From an uncultured Oscillospiraceae bacterium (lineage in GTDB: Bacteria; Bacillota; Clostridia; Oscillospirales; Acutalibacteraceae): 64,000 nucleotides of DNA. Below are positions 1 to 7,521 of this stretch, in pieces. The notes under the pieces are model-generated. The model had not been told where the DNA came from and did no database searches. It was given only the letters and a program-made list of their open reading frames with translations. The stretch covers positions 104,143 through 168,142 of the forward strand of contig CAOKRT010000003.1 in assembly GCA_948471205.1 (NCBI GenBank), given 5' to 3'. Positions within the stretch are counted from its first letter, which is position 1. Every line of letters begins with the position of its first letter. A program made the translations under genes and the position numbers.

Positions 1-177
1 TATAAAACGGAGAACGGCACCTGCCTTTGCATCAGGGGCGGTAATGCCCATCAGCAGGTAACAGCGCCGGGCTATGAAATGTATTATGTGTGGCTTATTC
101 GCCATTTAGACGGAGACCCGTGGGATAAAACAAGAATCTATGTTCCGGAATATGAGTGGCTTGCCAATGCAGAATAA
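1..177 (+). CDS. C-terminal end of a cupin-family sugar isomerase-like protein (KduI/IolB type), partial
   Basis: The first 177 bases are open in frame 1 and end with TAA at 175-177, so this is the last 58 codons of a gene that begins outside the window. The tail contains PGYEMYYVWLIRHL followed by DPWDKTRIYVPEYEWL. This resembles the C-terminal barrel of 5-deoxy-glucuronate isomerase/KduI cupins, where a PGY..YY.W segment precedes a final DP.H.W motif. The assignment rests on this short match only; another cupin is possible. The stop overlaps the start of the downstream dehydrogenase, so the two are probably co-transcribed. Confidence 0.4.
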   Translation, partial: YKTENGTCLCIRGGNAHQQVTAPGYEMYYVWLIRHLDGDPWDKTRIYVPEYEWLANAE

Positions 178-1264
178 GGGTGTAATATTAGATAATCTGA
201 ATGAACTTGAAAAGGTTTCTTGCTTTAAGAAGCCTTTTCTTTGCTGCGGAAACAGTTTTAAAAATACAGAGGCGTTCAGATTTCTGAATGAAAAATATGA
301 TTTAGCCGTATGGGACAAAATACGGCCGAATCCCAGATTTGAGGATATGATTGCTGCGGCAGAGCTTTTTAAAAGAAACAAATGCGAATTTATAATCGGT
401 GCAGGCGGCGGCTCCGTGCTTGATTCAGCAAAAATGATAAAACTGCTTGTAACAAACAGCGCCGAAACGGCTTTAACGCAGCCGATGCAGTCAAACAATA
501 TTGGTTTTCTTGCCATTCCCACCACAGCCGGCACAGGCTCGGAAGCAACAAGATATTCAATTTTTTATGTAAACGAAAATGAAAAGCATTCTATTACGCA
601 TGATGATTTTTTGCCGGATTATGTTATTCTTAACGAAGAATTTTTAAAAACAGTTCCGCCGTATCAAAGGCAATGCACCTGTATGGATGCCTTGTGTCAC
701 GCGATAGAAAGCTATTGGAATGTTAAAAGCAACAAAGAAAGCAGGGAGTATGCTGAAAGGGCAATCCGCCTTTTTGTGCAGAATAAAGACGGTTATATTG
801 CAAACCAACCTGAGGCAAACAGGGGCATGCTGATGGCATCCTATTATGCCGGTAAAGCAATTAACATCACTTCCACCACCTCTGCCCATGCAATGTGCTA
901 TAATATCACAATCAACTGCGGTACGGCACACGGTCATTCGGTGGCAGTTAATCTTGCGGAAATATGGGATTATATGAATGTTCATAACGAACAAATCAAT
1001 GATGCAAGGGGCAGGAATTTTGTTTTAAAAACATTTGATGAGCTTGGCATTCTTCTGGGCGGCAGAAATTCGGCAGACGGTGCCCGGATTTTCAGAGCTC
1101 TTATTGAGGAATTTGGGCTTTATACACCAAAAGCAGAATCGGCACAGGTGCTTTCTTTTGCTGAAAACGTAAATGCAGACAGGCTGCTGAACAACCCTAC
1201 AACGCTTTTATCCGCAGATGTAACGGAAATATATAAAAGGGTATTTAAAATAAATGAATATTAA
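167..1264 (+). CDS. Iron-containing alcohol dehydrogenase (phosphonoacetaldehyde reductase-like)
   Basis: This is a group III, metal-dependent alcohol dehydrogenase expected to reduce an aldehyde with NAD(P)H in the cytoplasm. The nucleotide-binding motif GAGGGSVLDSAK lies near residue 85 and is followed by IPTTAGTGSEAT. Metal ligands are visible in DALCHAIES, in SAHAMCY and in the HGHSVAV segment. The spacing is closest to the PhpC/phosphonoacetaldehyde reductase branch, but the substrate is not provable here. The frame stays open up to an ATG at 140; I prefer the ATG at 167 because it overlaps the preceding stop by only 11 bases. The stop overlaps the next start (1254) by 11 bases, indicating translational coupling with the transporter. 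Confidence 0.8.
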   Translation: MQNKGVILDNLNELEKVSCFKKPFLCCGNSFKNTEAFRFLNEKYDLAVWDKIRPNPRFEDMIAAAELFKRNKCEFIIGAGGGSVLDSAKMIKLLVTNSAETALTQPMQSNNIGFLAIPTTAGTGSEATRYSIFYVNENEKHSITHDDFLPDYVILNEEFLKTVPPYQRQCTCMDALCHAIESYWNVKSNKESREYAERAIRLFVQNKDGYIANQPEANRGMLMASYYAGKAINITSTTSAHAMCYNITINCGTAHGHSVAVNLAEIWDYMNVHNEQINDARGRNFVLKTFDELGILLGGRNSADGARIFRALIEEFGLYTPKAESAQVLSFAENVNADRLLNNPTTLLSADVTEIYKRVFKINEY

Positions 1265-2210
1265 ATTAAAGCTGACAAAATCATATGTTTTTATACCGCT
1301 GGCACTGCTTTGCTGTTTTTTGTGGGGCTCTGCCTTTCCGTGCGTAAAAATCGGATACGGGCTTTTTAATATAGAAGCGGCGGATTCCTGTTCGCAGATA
1401 CTTTTTGCAGGAATCAGATTTTTTCTTGCCGGCATTATGGTTGTGATTGCAGGCTCTGTTATGCAGCAAAGGGTGCTTTATCCGAAGAACAGGGCAGAAA
1501 CGGGCAGAATCATACTGCTTTCTCTTTTTCAGACGGTATTGCAGTATACGCTTTTTTATATCGGGCTTGCGCATACAAGCGGTGTAAAATCAAGTGTGCT
1601 GATTGCAGTAAATGTCTTTTTTTCTATTTTAATTTCAACACTTGTTTTTAAAATTGAAAAACTGACCGTTCAAAAATTAATCGGCGCTGTTACAGGTTTT
1701 ATCGGAATTGTGGTAATCAATTTAAACTCCGGCGGTTTTGGCGGCGGATTTTCTTTTAACGGTGAGGGCGCATTGCTTTTGTCTGCACTTGCGTATTCGG
1801 TTTCCGGTGTATTGATAAAACGGTTTTCCGAACAATCGGATACAGTGATGCTTTCAGGCTGGCAGTTTATTTTCGGCGGTGCAGTGATGATTCTTTTCGG
1901 TTTTGCGGCAGGCGGGCGGATTATATATACAGGCGGAATACGCGGTGTATTAATCATTTTGTATCTTGCTTTTGTATCTGCGGCGGCATATACAGTTTGG
2001 GGCATTCTTCTTAAATATAATTCGGTTTCCAGGCTGTCCGTTATCGGGCTCACAAATCCTGTTTTCGGTGTTTTGCTGTCTGCTCTTCTTCTTGGCGAAG
2101 CGGCAGAGGCATTCCGTTTTAAAAATCTTTGTGCTTTAATTCTTGTTTGTTTGGGAATAGCGGCTGTAAACGCAAAGCTTCCTTATAAAAAAAGAAAAGT
2201 TGACAAATAA
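1254..2210 (+). CDS. EamA/DMT-family membrane transporter
   Basis: This 318-residue protein is almost entirely hydrophobic, with about ten membrane segments arranged as two EamA repeats. The first repeat begins with the typical LLCCFLWGSAFPCVKIGYG helix. The second begins near ALAYSVSGVLIKRF and includes WQFIFGG and a terminal LGEAAEAFRFKN..LILVCLGI helix. The drug/metabolite transporter superfamily exports small metabolites; the substrate here is unknown. The gene overlaps the dehydrogenase by 11 bases and is probably the last gene of that operon. A strong promoter for the next unit starts inside its last codons. Confidence 0.85.
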   Translation: MNIKLKLTKSYVFIPLALLCCFLWGSAFPCVKIGYGLFNIEAADSCSQILFAGIRFFLAGIMVVIAGSVMQQRVLYPKNRAETGRIILLSLFQTVLQYTLFYIGLAHTSGVKSSVLIAVNVFFSILISTLVFKIEKLTVQKLIGAVTGFIGIVVINLNSGGFGGGFSFNGEGALLLSALAYSVSGVLIKRFSEQSDTVMLSGWQFIFGGAVMILFGFAAGGRIIYTGGIRGVLIILYLAFVSAAAYTVWGILLKYNSVSRLSVIGLTNPVFGVLLSALLLGEAAEAFRFKNLCALILVCLGIAAVNAKLPYKKRKVDK

Positions 2211-2228
2211 TTTTCGGTTTGCTATTAT
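2200..2228 (+). promoter_or_regulatory. Consensus sigma-A promoter before a leader-peptide/attenuator unit
   Basis: TTGACA at 2200-2205 and TATTAT at 2223-2228 are separated by exactly 17 bases. The -35 lies in the last codons of the transporter gene. A start site near 2235 would give a leader that carries a 34-codon ORF and a terminator-like hairpin before the kinase gene at 2447. Confidence 0.8.
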
Positions 2229-2255
2229 GTTTTTATAAACTGAAAGGAAAAAATT

Positions 2256-2360
2256 ATGTTTTGTTTTAATTTTGAAATGGATTACAGAACCGCAGATTCT
2301 ATGTTTTTTCAGCATAGAACTGATTTTCTGTACTCATTTTCGGAATTAATGCAGGTATAG
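2256..2360 (+). CDS. Putative 34-residue leader peptide
   Basis: A 35-codon frame starts with ATG at 2256, eight bases after a GAAAGG Shine-Dalgarno sequence, and stops with TAG at 2360. The peptide is rich in Phe, Met and aromatic residues (it begins MFCFNFEMDYR) and resembles no family I know. It lies between a consensus promoter and a terminator-like hairpin, which is the position of a regulatory leader peptide. A second unit with an ORF of exactly the same length occurs at 22480-22584. Whether it is translated is inferred, not shown. Confidence 0.55.
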   Translation: MFCFNFEMDYRTADSMFFQHRTDFLYSFSELMQV

Positions 2361-2388
2361 TTGGTACATTGTATTTGTGTGATTATAA

Positions 2389-2421
2389 AACCGCTGATGA
2401 GTATATCGTCAGCGGTTTTTT
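2389..2421 (+). terminator. Attenuator-like hairpin upstream of the kinase gene
   Basis: AACCGCTGA at 2389-2397 pairs with TCAGCGGTT at 2409-2417. Three further pairs (TGA/TCG, with one wobble) close a 5-base loop, making 12 base pairs, followed directly by a run of T. The hairpin sits between the leader ORF stop (2360) and the start codon at 2447. It would therefore end transcription before the kinase gene unless prevented. The same ACCGCTGATGA...GTCAGCG stem occurs at 22605-22632. Confidence 0.75.
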
Positions 2422-2446
2422 ATATTTATTTTAAGGAGGAACAGGA

Positions 2447-2998
2447 ATGAAATTAGTATTTATTTTAGGAGATGCCGCCGTAGGAAAAATGACGGTTGGG
2501 CAGGAGCTTATGAAAATAACGGATTTGCGCCTTTTTCATAACCATGTAACAATAGAACCTGTTTTAGAGGTATTCGGAGAATGGAACTTCCATGTCATTT
2601 CCTCTTTAAGGGATATTATGTTTGAAGAATTTGCAAAATCAGAACAGTACGGCATGATTGTTACACTGATGCTTGCATTTGACGAACAGGAGGATTGGGA
2701 TTACCTTGAACATATTAAAGATTTTTTCAGACCGTATAACACAGAATTTTATTATGTTGAACTGTTTGCGCCGCAGGAAATCCGCCTGAAAAGAAATACA
2801 ACGGAAAACCGATTAAGGCATAAGGCATCAAAACGTGATATTGAACAATCGAACCGGCGTTTGCTGAATGATGATGCCGCACACCGTTTTGTAAGCTATG
2901 ACGGTGAAATTCCGTTTGAAAATTATATTAAAATAGATAATTCCGATTTGCCGCCCGAACAGGCAGCTCAGATAATAAAGAAACAATTTCATTTATAG
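2447..2998 (+). CDS. Small P-loop kinase (AAA/shikimate-kinase-like ATP-binding protein)
   Basis: This 183-residue protein has a Walker A motif near the N terminus (GDAAVGKMTV, residues 8-17) and an FHNH segment that is characteristic of a family of small soluble P-loop kinases in Bacilli and Clostridia. A lid-like basic region (RLKRNTTENRLRHKASKRD) lies around residues 120-140. The family's substrate is not established. A near-perfect AGGAGG precedes the ATG. Upstream lie a strong promoter, a leader ORF and a terminator-like hairpin, so expression is probably controlled by attenuation. That arrangement is common before inducible resistance genes, but resistance activity is not shown here. 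Confidence 0.7.
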   Translation: MKLVFILGDAAVGKMTVGQELMKITDLRLFHNHVTIEPVLEVFGEWNFHVISSLRDIMFEEFAKSEQYGMIVTLMLAFDEQEDWDYLEHIKDFFRPYNTEFYYVELFAPQEIRLKRNTTENRLRHKASKRDIEQSNRRLLNDDAAHRFVSYDGEIPFENYIKIDNSDLPPEQAAQIIKKQFHL

Positions 2999-3007
2999 GA
3001 GAAGACT

Positions 3008-3113
3008 ATGCTTGAAAACAAAATACAGACGGCGGCAGGGATTTGACCGGGAGCTTGCATCTGCCGCTGATGCAGCAATACCTGATTTAAAGAAAGGAGA
3101 AGTTATTTATTAA
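3008..3113 (+). pseudogene. Remnant of a ~35-codon gene with a one-base frameshift
   Basis: An ATG at 3008 with AGGAG upstream reads 12 codons and stops at 3044-3046. If one T of the TTT at 3042-3044 is removed, the frame continues through ..DRELASAADAAIPDL.. to TAA at 3111, a 35-residue product. I do not recognise it. Its position directly before a holin and an endolysin suggests a small phage structural or lysis-cassette gene. From 3114 to 3252 no convincing gene is seen, only an AAAGGAG ribosome site for the holin. Confidence 0.35.
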
Positions 3114-3252
3114 TAATACCGGCACACAGGAAATAAAAACGTATAGACTGTTTTTAAGTAAAGTTCAGACATCCGATTATCGTTTTTCATCAAAAATCAT
3201 ATTCTGTTACAGGGCGTAAATGTAATCTCTTATTATTAAAGGAGAATAAACG

Positions 3253-3471
3253 ATGAAATTCACAAAAGAAACCTTTAACAGAATGATAAGAACTTTTATT
3301 CAGACAGCCGTAAGCTATATTGCAGTTCATATTGCAACAGTTGATTTTTCAGAAAGCAAAAATCTTCTTCGCGCTGCGCTTACAGGTATCGGTGTTTCGG
3401 CCGCAGCGGCGGGGCTTTCGGCAGTTATGAATCTTGAAAAAAAGCAAATTGATGAAAGCGGTGAAAAATAA
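3253..3471 (+). CDS. Phage holin-like small membrane protein
   Basis: This 72-residue protein has an amphipathic N terminus and two hydrophobic stretches (about residues 13-28 and 37-58, the latter Ala/Gly-rich) followed by a charged tail. It fits the small holins that precede GH25 lysozymes in Clostridia. The gene follows AAAGGAG and is followed after one base by the lysozyme start codon. Identification depends on size, hydropathy and the endolysin neighbour more than on a motif. Confidence 0.6.
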   Translation: MKFTKETFNRMIRTFIQTAVSYIAVHIATVDFSESKNLLRAALTGIGVSAAAAGLSAVMNLEKKQIDESGEK

Positions 3472-3472
3472 T

Positions 3473-4531
3473 ATGGCATATTTCGGAGTGGATTTGTCAG
3501 AGCACAACGGCTCTGTTAATTGGAATGAACTTGCAAAAAATGTTGATTTTGCCATTATAAGAATAGGCTGGGTGGGCAATAAAAATAACCACACGGTTGA
3601 TGACAGGTTTGAAGAATATTACCGTGCTGCAAAAGCGGCAGGTGTAAAAATAGGCGTATATGTTTATATTTATTCAAACAGCGAAACTTCTGCAAGAGAG
3701 GGTGCTGAATGGGCTGTAAAACGTCTTGCCGGCAAAACAGTTGAATTGCCTGTATACTGTGATATGGAGGACAGTAGCCTTACAAGTCTCGGGCGCACAA
3801 AAATAACTTCCATTGCAAAGGCGTTTAATTCCGTTATTGAAAAAAACGGATTTTGGGCCGGTATTTATGCAAATAAAAACTGGTATGATAATTATCTTGA
3901 AAAAGGTATTGAAAAGCGCTATACAAGCTGGATAGCCCATTATACAAGCGGAACAGATAAATACAAGGGCGAATACGATGTATGGCAGAATTCTTCCGAC
4001 GGTACGGTAGGCGGATTAAGCTCAAGAGTAGACACCAACTATATGTATCGTAACCTGTTCAGGGCGGTCAGCGGAAGCAATGAACCTGAAAAGCCGGCAG
4101 AGGGCAGTTTTCCGGTGCCTGTTAAATGGCAGAACGGTTACAGCAATGAGACGGTGTATAAAAGAAATGATTTTTCTGAAAAAATAGGTACAATTTTTCC
4201 GTATTCTTCAGAACTGTGTTACAGCAAAGCAGGCAATGCCTTGCTGATTGTTTATGATATTGAAGGAACGAACAAACACAAGGCAGGTTTTGTAAGCTAT
4301 AAGGGCGGAGTTGAAAAAGCGCCGCCGGAAAGCAAAACATGGGTTAACGGTTATACTCCCGAAGTTGTATATGCCGATACAGCAAAGCGGCTTTCTGTGG
4401 GCAGCATGAATCCTTACGGAAAGGCATATTGCCTTGGTATTATAGACGGCATGTACCTTGTGCTTTATTATGTAAGCGGAACCAGTATTCAGAAAGCAGG
4501 CTTTGTTGATTATCACGGCGGAATAAAATAA
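3473..4531 (+). CDS. GH25 muramidase (endolysin) with two C-terminal repeats
   Basis: The first ~190 residues form a glycoside hydrolase family 25 lysozyme that cleaves peptidoglycan between MurNAc and GlcNAc. It begins MAYFGVDLSEHNG, has DFAIIRIGW and the catalytic region VYCDMEDSS, and ends with YDVWQNSSDG...VDTNYMYRN. The last ~130 residues hold two repeats of about 60 residues. Each opens with W.NGY and closes with KAGFV.Y.GG, and they are probably cell-wall-binding units. I chose the ATG at 3473, directly after the holin stop, because the catalytic domain begins at once; longer in-frame starts overlap the holin. No signal peptide is visible, as expected for a holin-dependent endolysin. 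A terminator follows. Confidence 0.85.
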   Translation: MAYFGVDLSEHNGSVNWNELAKNVDFAIIRIGWVGNKNNHTVDDRFEEYYRAAKAAGVKIGVYVYIYSNSETSAREGAEWAVKRLAGKTVELPVYCDMEDSSLTSLGRTKITSIAKAFNSVIEKNGFWAGIYANKNWYDNYLEKGIEKRYTSWIAHYTSGTDKYKGEYDVWQNSSDGTVGGLSSRVDTNYMYRNLFRAVSGSNEPEKPAEGSFPVPVKWQNGYSNETVYKRNDFSEKIGTIFPYSSELCYSKAGNALLIVYDIEGTNKHKAGFVSYKGGVEKAPPESKTWVNGYTPEVVYADTAKRLSVGSMNPYGKAYCLGIIDGMYLVLYYVSGTSIQKAGFVDYHGGIK

Positions 4532-4540
4532 AAAAAGATT

Positions 4541-4569
4541 CCCCTTATTTTGAATAAGGGGATGTTTTT
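4541..4569 (+). terminator. Terminator of the holin-endolysin unit
   Basis: CCCCTTATT (4541-4549) pairs with AATAAGGGG (4553-4561) and is followed by GATGTTTTTC. It ends the + strand unit ten bases after the lysozyme stop. Confidence 0.8.
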
Positions 4570-4587
4570 CGTTGTGCCGATATTAAA

Positions 4588-4929
4588 TTATACAGTGGCA
4601 GTCGCTTCGGTTCTTTGTATATCGGCAACAATAATGGCAATCAGTTCTGAAACAGATGGTTCAGAGGAAAGCTTATAGCCGGCAGTTTTGCAAAGCGCCT
4701 CTTTGTTTTTCTTCCATATTTTATGTGAAAGCGTGCGGATATTGCGCTCAACCGTGTAGTACGGACAGCCGCATTTAACGGAAACAGGAAAATAAATTTC
4801 TTTAAAAACAGACTGCAGGCGGAAATCGTCTTCAAGCGCAAGCTCAACCGATAACAAAAGCTGGCGGTATCCTTTATAGTTTTTTGTAATGCCAAGTGAA
4901 ATCAGCTTTTCTTCAATTATAGTATTCAA
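4588..4929 (-). CDS. Stand-alone Spo0A C-terminal-like DNA-binding protein, copy 1
   Basis: The 113-residue protein resembles the effector domain of Spo0A (Spo0A_C) without a receiver domain. Shared features are LGITKNYKGYRQLL near the N terminus, ELALEDD..LQSVFKEIY in the middle and the recognition-helix region YTVERNIRTLSHKIW. In Spo0A the matching VERAIR segment contacts the 0A box. It is about 50% identical by eye to the neighbouring copy at 5128-5478. Without a receiver it would not be switched by phosphorylation. Its target is unknown; the lysis genes next door may be coincidental or may be under its control. Confidence 0.7.
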   Translation of the reverse strand: MNTIIEEKLISLGITKNYKGYRQLLLSVELALEDDFRLQSVFKEIYFPVSVKCGCPYYTVERNIRTLSHKIWKKNKEALCKTAGYKLSSEPSVSELIAIIVADIQRTEATATV

Positions 4930-5083
4930 TTTAAAATCTCCTTAAAATCATCATTAAGGAAAGTTTATTATAAATTTAACGGCCGATAAAATATTTAGTC
5001 ATTAAAATACGTTTAACGACGTTATTATGTAATTTGCGACATTGCGCCGTATTATGCAGGCATTTTCATAAATATTTTTGGAT

Positions 5084-5127
5084 AAAAAAACACAAACCCT
5101 CTGTTTAAATAACAGAGGGTTTGTGTT
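5084..5127 (-). terminator. Terminator after the second Spo0A-C gene
   Basis: ACACAAACCCTCTGTT (5090-5105) pairs with AACAGAGGGTTTGTGT (5111-5126), a perfect 16-bp stem. On the minus strand it is followed by a T run (5081-5089 read in reverse). It lies directly after the stop of the gene ending at 5128. Confidence 0.85.
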
Positions 5128-5478
5128 TTAAGGTAAAATAAAAAGAGCTTCTGTGCGCTGAATATCGGCGACCAGAATCGATATCATTTCAGACACAGAA
5201 GGCTCCTTGGTTAACTCGTAGCGGGCAATTTTATTCAGTTCTTTTCGGTTGCTTTTCCATGCTTTATATAATACAGTGCGGATATTTCTTTCCACACAGC
5301 AAGGGTTGCATTTGTACTTTTCGGCAACCGGAGTGTAGATTTCCTTAATAACCGATTGCAGCCTCAAATCATCCTCCAGTGCCAGTTCAACAGCATGTTT
5401 CAGCAGGTAATAGCCGTTATATTTTTTGGTTATTCCAAGTTTTTGCAGTTTATCATCAATTTGTATCGTTCTTTTCAT
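5128..5478 (-). CDS. Stand-alone Spo0A C-terminal-like DNA-binding protein, copy 2
   Basis: This 116-residue paralogue of the protein at 4588-4929 keeps the same blocks: LGITKKYNGYYLLKHAVELA, LEDDLRLQSVIKEIYTPVAEKY and CCVERNIRTVLYKAW, ending in the shared EPSVSEMISILVADIQRTEA. It contains the Spo0A-type DNA-binding fold and no receiver domain. It has its own ribosome site and terminator, and it lies upstream of copy 1 on the same strand with a 200-base gap, so the two are probably separate units from a tandem duplication. The regulatory role is inferred from the domain only. Confidence 0.7.
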   Translation of the reverse strand: MKRTIQIDDKLQKLGITKKYNGYYLLKHAVELALEDDLRLQSVIKEIYTPVAEKYKCNPCCVERNIRTVLYKAWKSNRKELNKIARYELTKEPSVSEMISILVADIQRTEALFILP

Positions 5479-5633
5479 AATAAACCCTCCTTAAATTTAG
5501 TAAGAAAAGTTTATAGTAAAAAATCAAAATTATTTTTCAACCTGCAATATTACAAAAGAAAACTGCGAAAGTGTATATTTCAAAGACAGAAACTGTATAT
5601 TTTTCAGCATAAAAGAGATGTTTATAAAGAAAA

Positions 5634-5657
5634 AGCAGGTCAAAGACCTGCTTTTTT
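5634..5657 (-). terminator. Terminator of tRNA-Pro
   Basis: AAGCAGGTC/GACCTGCTT with an AAA loop is followed on the minus strand by a T-rich run. It lies three bases beyond the 3' end of the tRNA. Confidence 0.75.
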
Positions 5658-5659
5658 GG

Positions 5660-5733
5660 TCGAGGTGACAAGATTCGAACTTGCGACCCCCACGTCCCGA
5701 ACGTGGTGCTCTACCAAACTGAGCCACACCTCG
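5660..5733 (-). tRNA. tRNA-Pro (anticodon CGG)
   Basis: The reverse complement folds into a cloverleaf with acceptor CGAGGTG/CACCTCG, a D arm with GGCTCAG..TGGTAGAGC, an anticodon arm CCACG-TTCGGGA-CGTGG (anticodon CGG) and a T arm with GTTCGAATC. The length is 74 bases and CCA is not encoded. Confidence 0.93.
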
Positions 5734-5999
5734 ATTAACTTTAGCAGAGATATTATTACATATTTTTCAGGATTTTGCAAGAGTTATTTTTATTTTATTA
5801 AAAATTAGCGAAATAAAATAATAAATTTGTTACTTGTGCCGTATATAAAAAGAAAACAGCCCGTATATAATTGTGCATAAAAAATATGAATCAAACTGTT
5901 TCATTTTTTATAAAATACCACTTTAAATATGAAAGTGCATTTGATATAATATTTATATACTCATTTATAACAAACGAAATATTATGCAGGAGGATGATT

Positions 6000-7406
6000 A
6001 TGGGCGGATTTTTTGGTGCAGCGTCAAAAGACGATTGTGTATTTGATTTGTTTTTCGGTGTGGATTATCATTCGCATCTTGGAACAAGACGTGCCGGAAT
6101 GGCTGTTTACAGCGAAGAAAACGGGTTTGATAAAGCGATTCACAATATTGAGAATGCACCGTTCAGAACAAAGTTTACGAAAGAATCAAATTCTATGCAC
6201 GGTTCGCTGGGAATAGGATGTATTTCTGATTTTGAAGCGCAGCCAATTCTTGTGCGTTCACATCATGGCACATTTGCCATTACAACAGTGGGAAAAATCA
6301 ACAATGCGGATGAAATAGTTGAAGATATTATCAAAACCAATACGCATTTTTTTGAAATGCAGAATGGTGAAATCAATCCTACAGAACTTGTGGCGGCAAT
6401 TATTAATCAGAAAGATAATTTTATTGACGGAATTAAATATGCCCAGGAAATCATTGAAGGCTCCATGAGCATGCTGATTCTTACTTCTAAGGGAATTTTT
6501 GCCGCAAGGGACAAGCTGGGAAGAACCCCGATTGTTGCCGGGAAAAAAGACAGCGGTTACTGCTTCAGCTTTGAAAGCTTTGCCTATCTTAATCTTGGCT
6601 ACACCGATTACAGGGAACTTGGTCCCGGAGAAATCGCTGTCATGACAGCAGACGGCATCAAAACAATAGTCGCACCCGGAAAGGATATGAAAATATGCAC
6701 GTTCCTTTGGATTTATTACGGCTATCCGTCATCCTCTTATGAGGGAATAAGCGTTGAAAAAATGCGTTATAACTGCGGACAGGCACTTGCCCGCCGTGAT
6801 AATGTAAAACCGGATATTGTTGCCGGTGTTCCGGATTCGGGAATTGCCCATGCCATAGGATATGCAAATGAATCAGGCGTGCCGTTTTCCAGACCGTTTG
6901 TTAAATATACGCCCACATGGCCGCGTTCGTTTATGCCTACACATCAGAGCAAAAGAGATTTGATTGCAAAAATGAAACTGATTCCGATTCATGATTTGAT
7001 AGAGGGAAAAAGTCTGCTTTTAATTGACGATTCCATTGTAAGGGGCACACAGCTTCGTGAAACAACAGAATTTCTTTATGCAAGCGGCGCAAAAGAAGTG
7101 CATATACGTCCGGCATGTCCTCCTTTGTTTTATGGCTGTAAATATCTTAATTTTTCACGTTCAACTTCTGAGATGGAACTGATTACACGCCGTGTAATCA
7201 AGGAATTTGAAGGTGATAATGTAAGCGATGATGTGTTTGCGGAATATACGAATCCTGACAGTGAAAAATATCAGAAAATGATGGACAGAATTTGCGAATT
7301 GCTTCATTTTACATCTCTTCGGTATCATCGTCTTGATGATATGATTGAAGCAGTCGGAATAGAGCCTGAAAAGCTTTGCACATATTGCTGGAACGGAAAA
7401 GAATAA
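6000..7406 (+). CDS. Amidophosphoribosyltransferase-like protein lacking the catalytic Cys
   Basis: The 468-residue protein aligns over its length with PurF, which makes phosphoribosylamine from PRPP and glutamine. The phosphoribosyltransferase motif LLLIDDSIVRGTQL is intact near residue 340, and the C terminus keeps a CTYCWNG pair like the Fe-S cysteines of Bacillus PurF. The N terminus reads MGGFFGA where PurF has MCGIFG, so the Cys nucleophile of the glutaminase site is Gly. Glutamine hydrolysis is therefore unlikely. I chose the ATG at 6000, eight bases after AGGAGG, over upstream in-frame codons. A terminator follows. The true PurF is not in this window; purB and purC are at 47.9-50.0 kb. 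Confidence 0.8.
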   Translation: MGGFFGAASKDDCVFDLFFGVDYHSHLGTRRAGMAVYSEENGFDKAIHNIENAPFRTKFTKESNSMHGSLGIGCISDFEAQPILVRSHHGTFAITTVGKINNADEIVEDIIKTNTHFFEMQNGEINPTELVAAIINQKDNFIDGIKYAQEIIEGSMSMLILTSKGIFAARDKLGRTPIVAGKKDSGYCFSFESFAYLNLGYTDYRELGPGEIAVMTADGIKTIVAPGKDMKICTFLWIYYGYPSSSYEGISVEKMRYNCGQALARRDNVKPDIVAGVPDSGIAHAIGYANESGVPFSRPFVKYTPTWPRSFMPTHQSKRDLIAKMKLIPIHDLIEGKSLLLIDDSIVRGTQLRETTEFLYASGAKEVHIRPACPPLFYGCKYLNFSRSTSEMELITRRVIKEFEGDNVSDDVFAEYTNPDSEKYQKMMDRICELLHFTSLRYHRLDDMIEAVGIEPEKLCTYCWNGKE

Positions 7407-7424
7407 ACTGTATAATATATTTCA

Positions 7425-7458
7425 CCCTGTAAAATATGCATTTTGCAGGGTCTTTTTT
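7425..7458 (+). terminator. Terminator of the PurF-like gene
   Basis: CCCTG-AAAAT and ATTTT-CAGGG form an imperfect stem (7425-7450), followed by TCTTTTTTG. Confidence 0.75.
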
Positions 7459-7473
7459 GTTCTGCAAAAAATA

Positions 7474-7499
7474 AAAAATGCAACCGGTTTCGGCTGCAT
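7474..7499 (-). terminator. Terminator of the YczE-like gene
   Basis: On the minus strand ATGCAGCCG..CGGTTGCAT forms a stem directly followed by TTTTTTATTTTT. It lies about 22 bases past the stop at 7522. Confidence 0.75.
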
Positions 7500-7521
7500 T
7501 AATTTTTTATAAAAAGCTGAT

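Noticed and set aside
5356-5808. A 150-codon plus-strand frame crossing the tRNA-Pro gene
   Set aside because: It overlaps a Spo0A-C gene, a terminator and a tRNA, so it cannot be a real coding region.
5871-7406. A longer PurF-like protein starting upstream of 6000
   Set aside because: The upstream codons cover AT-rich promoter-like sequence, while AGGAGG is placed correctly for the ATG at 6000.
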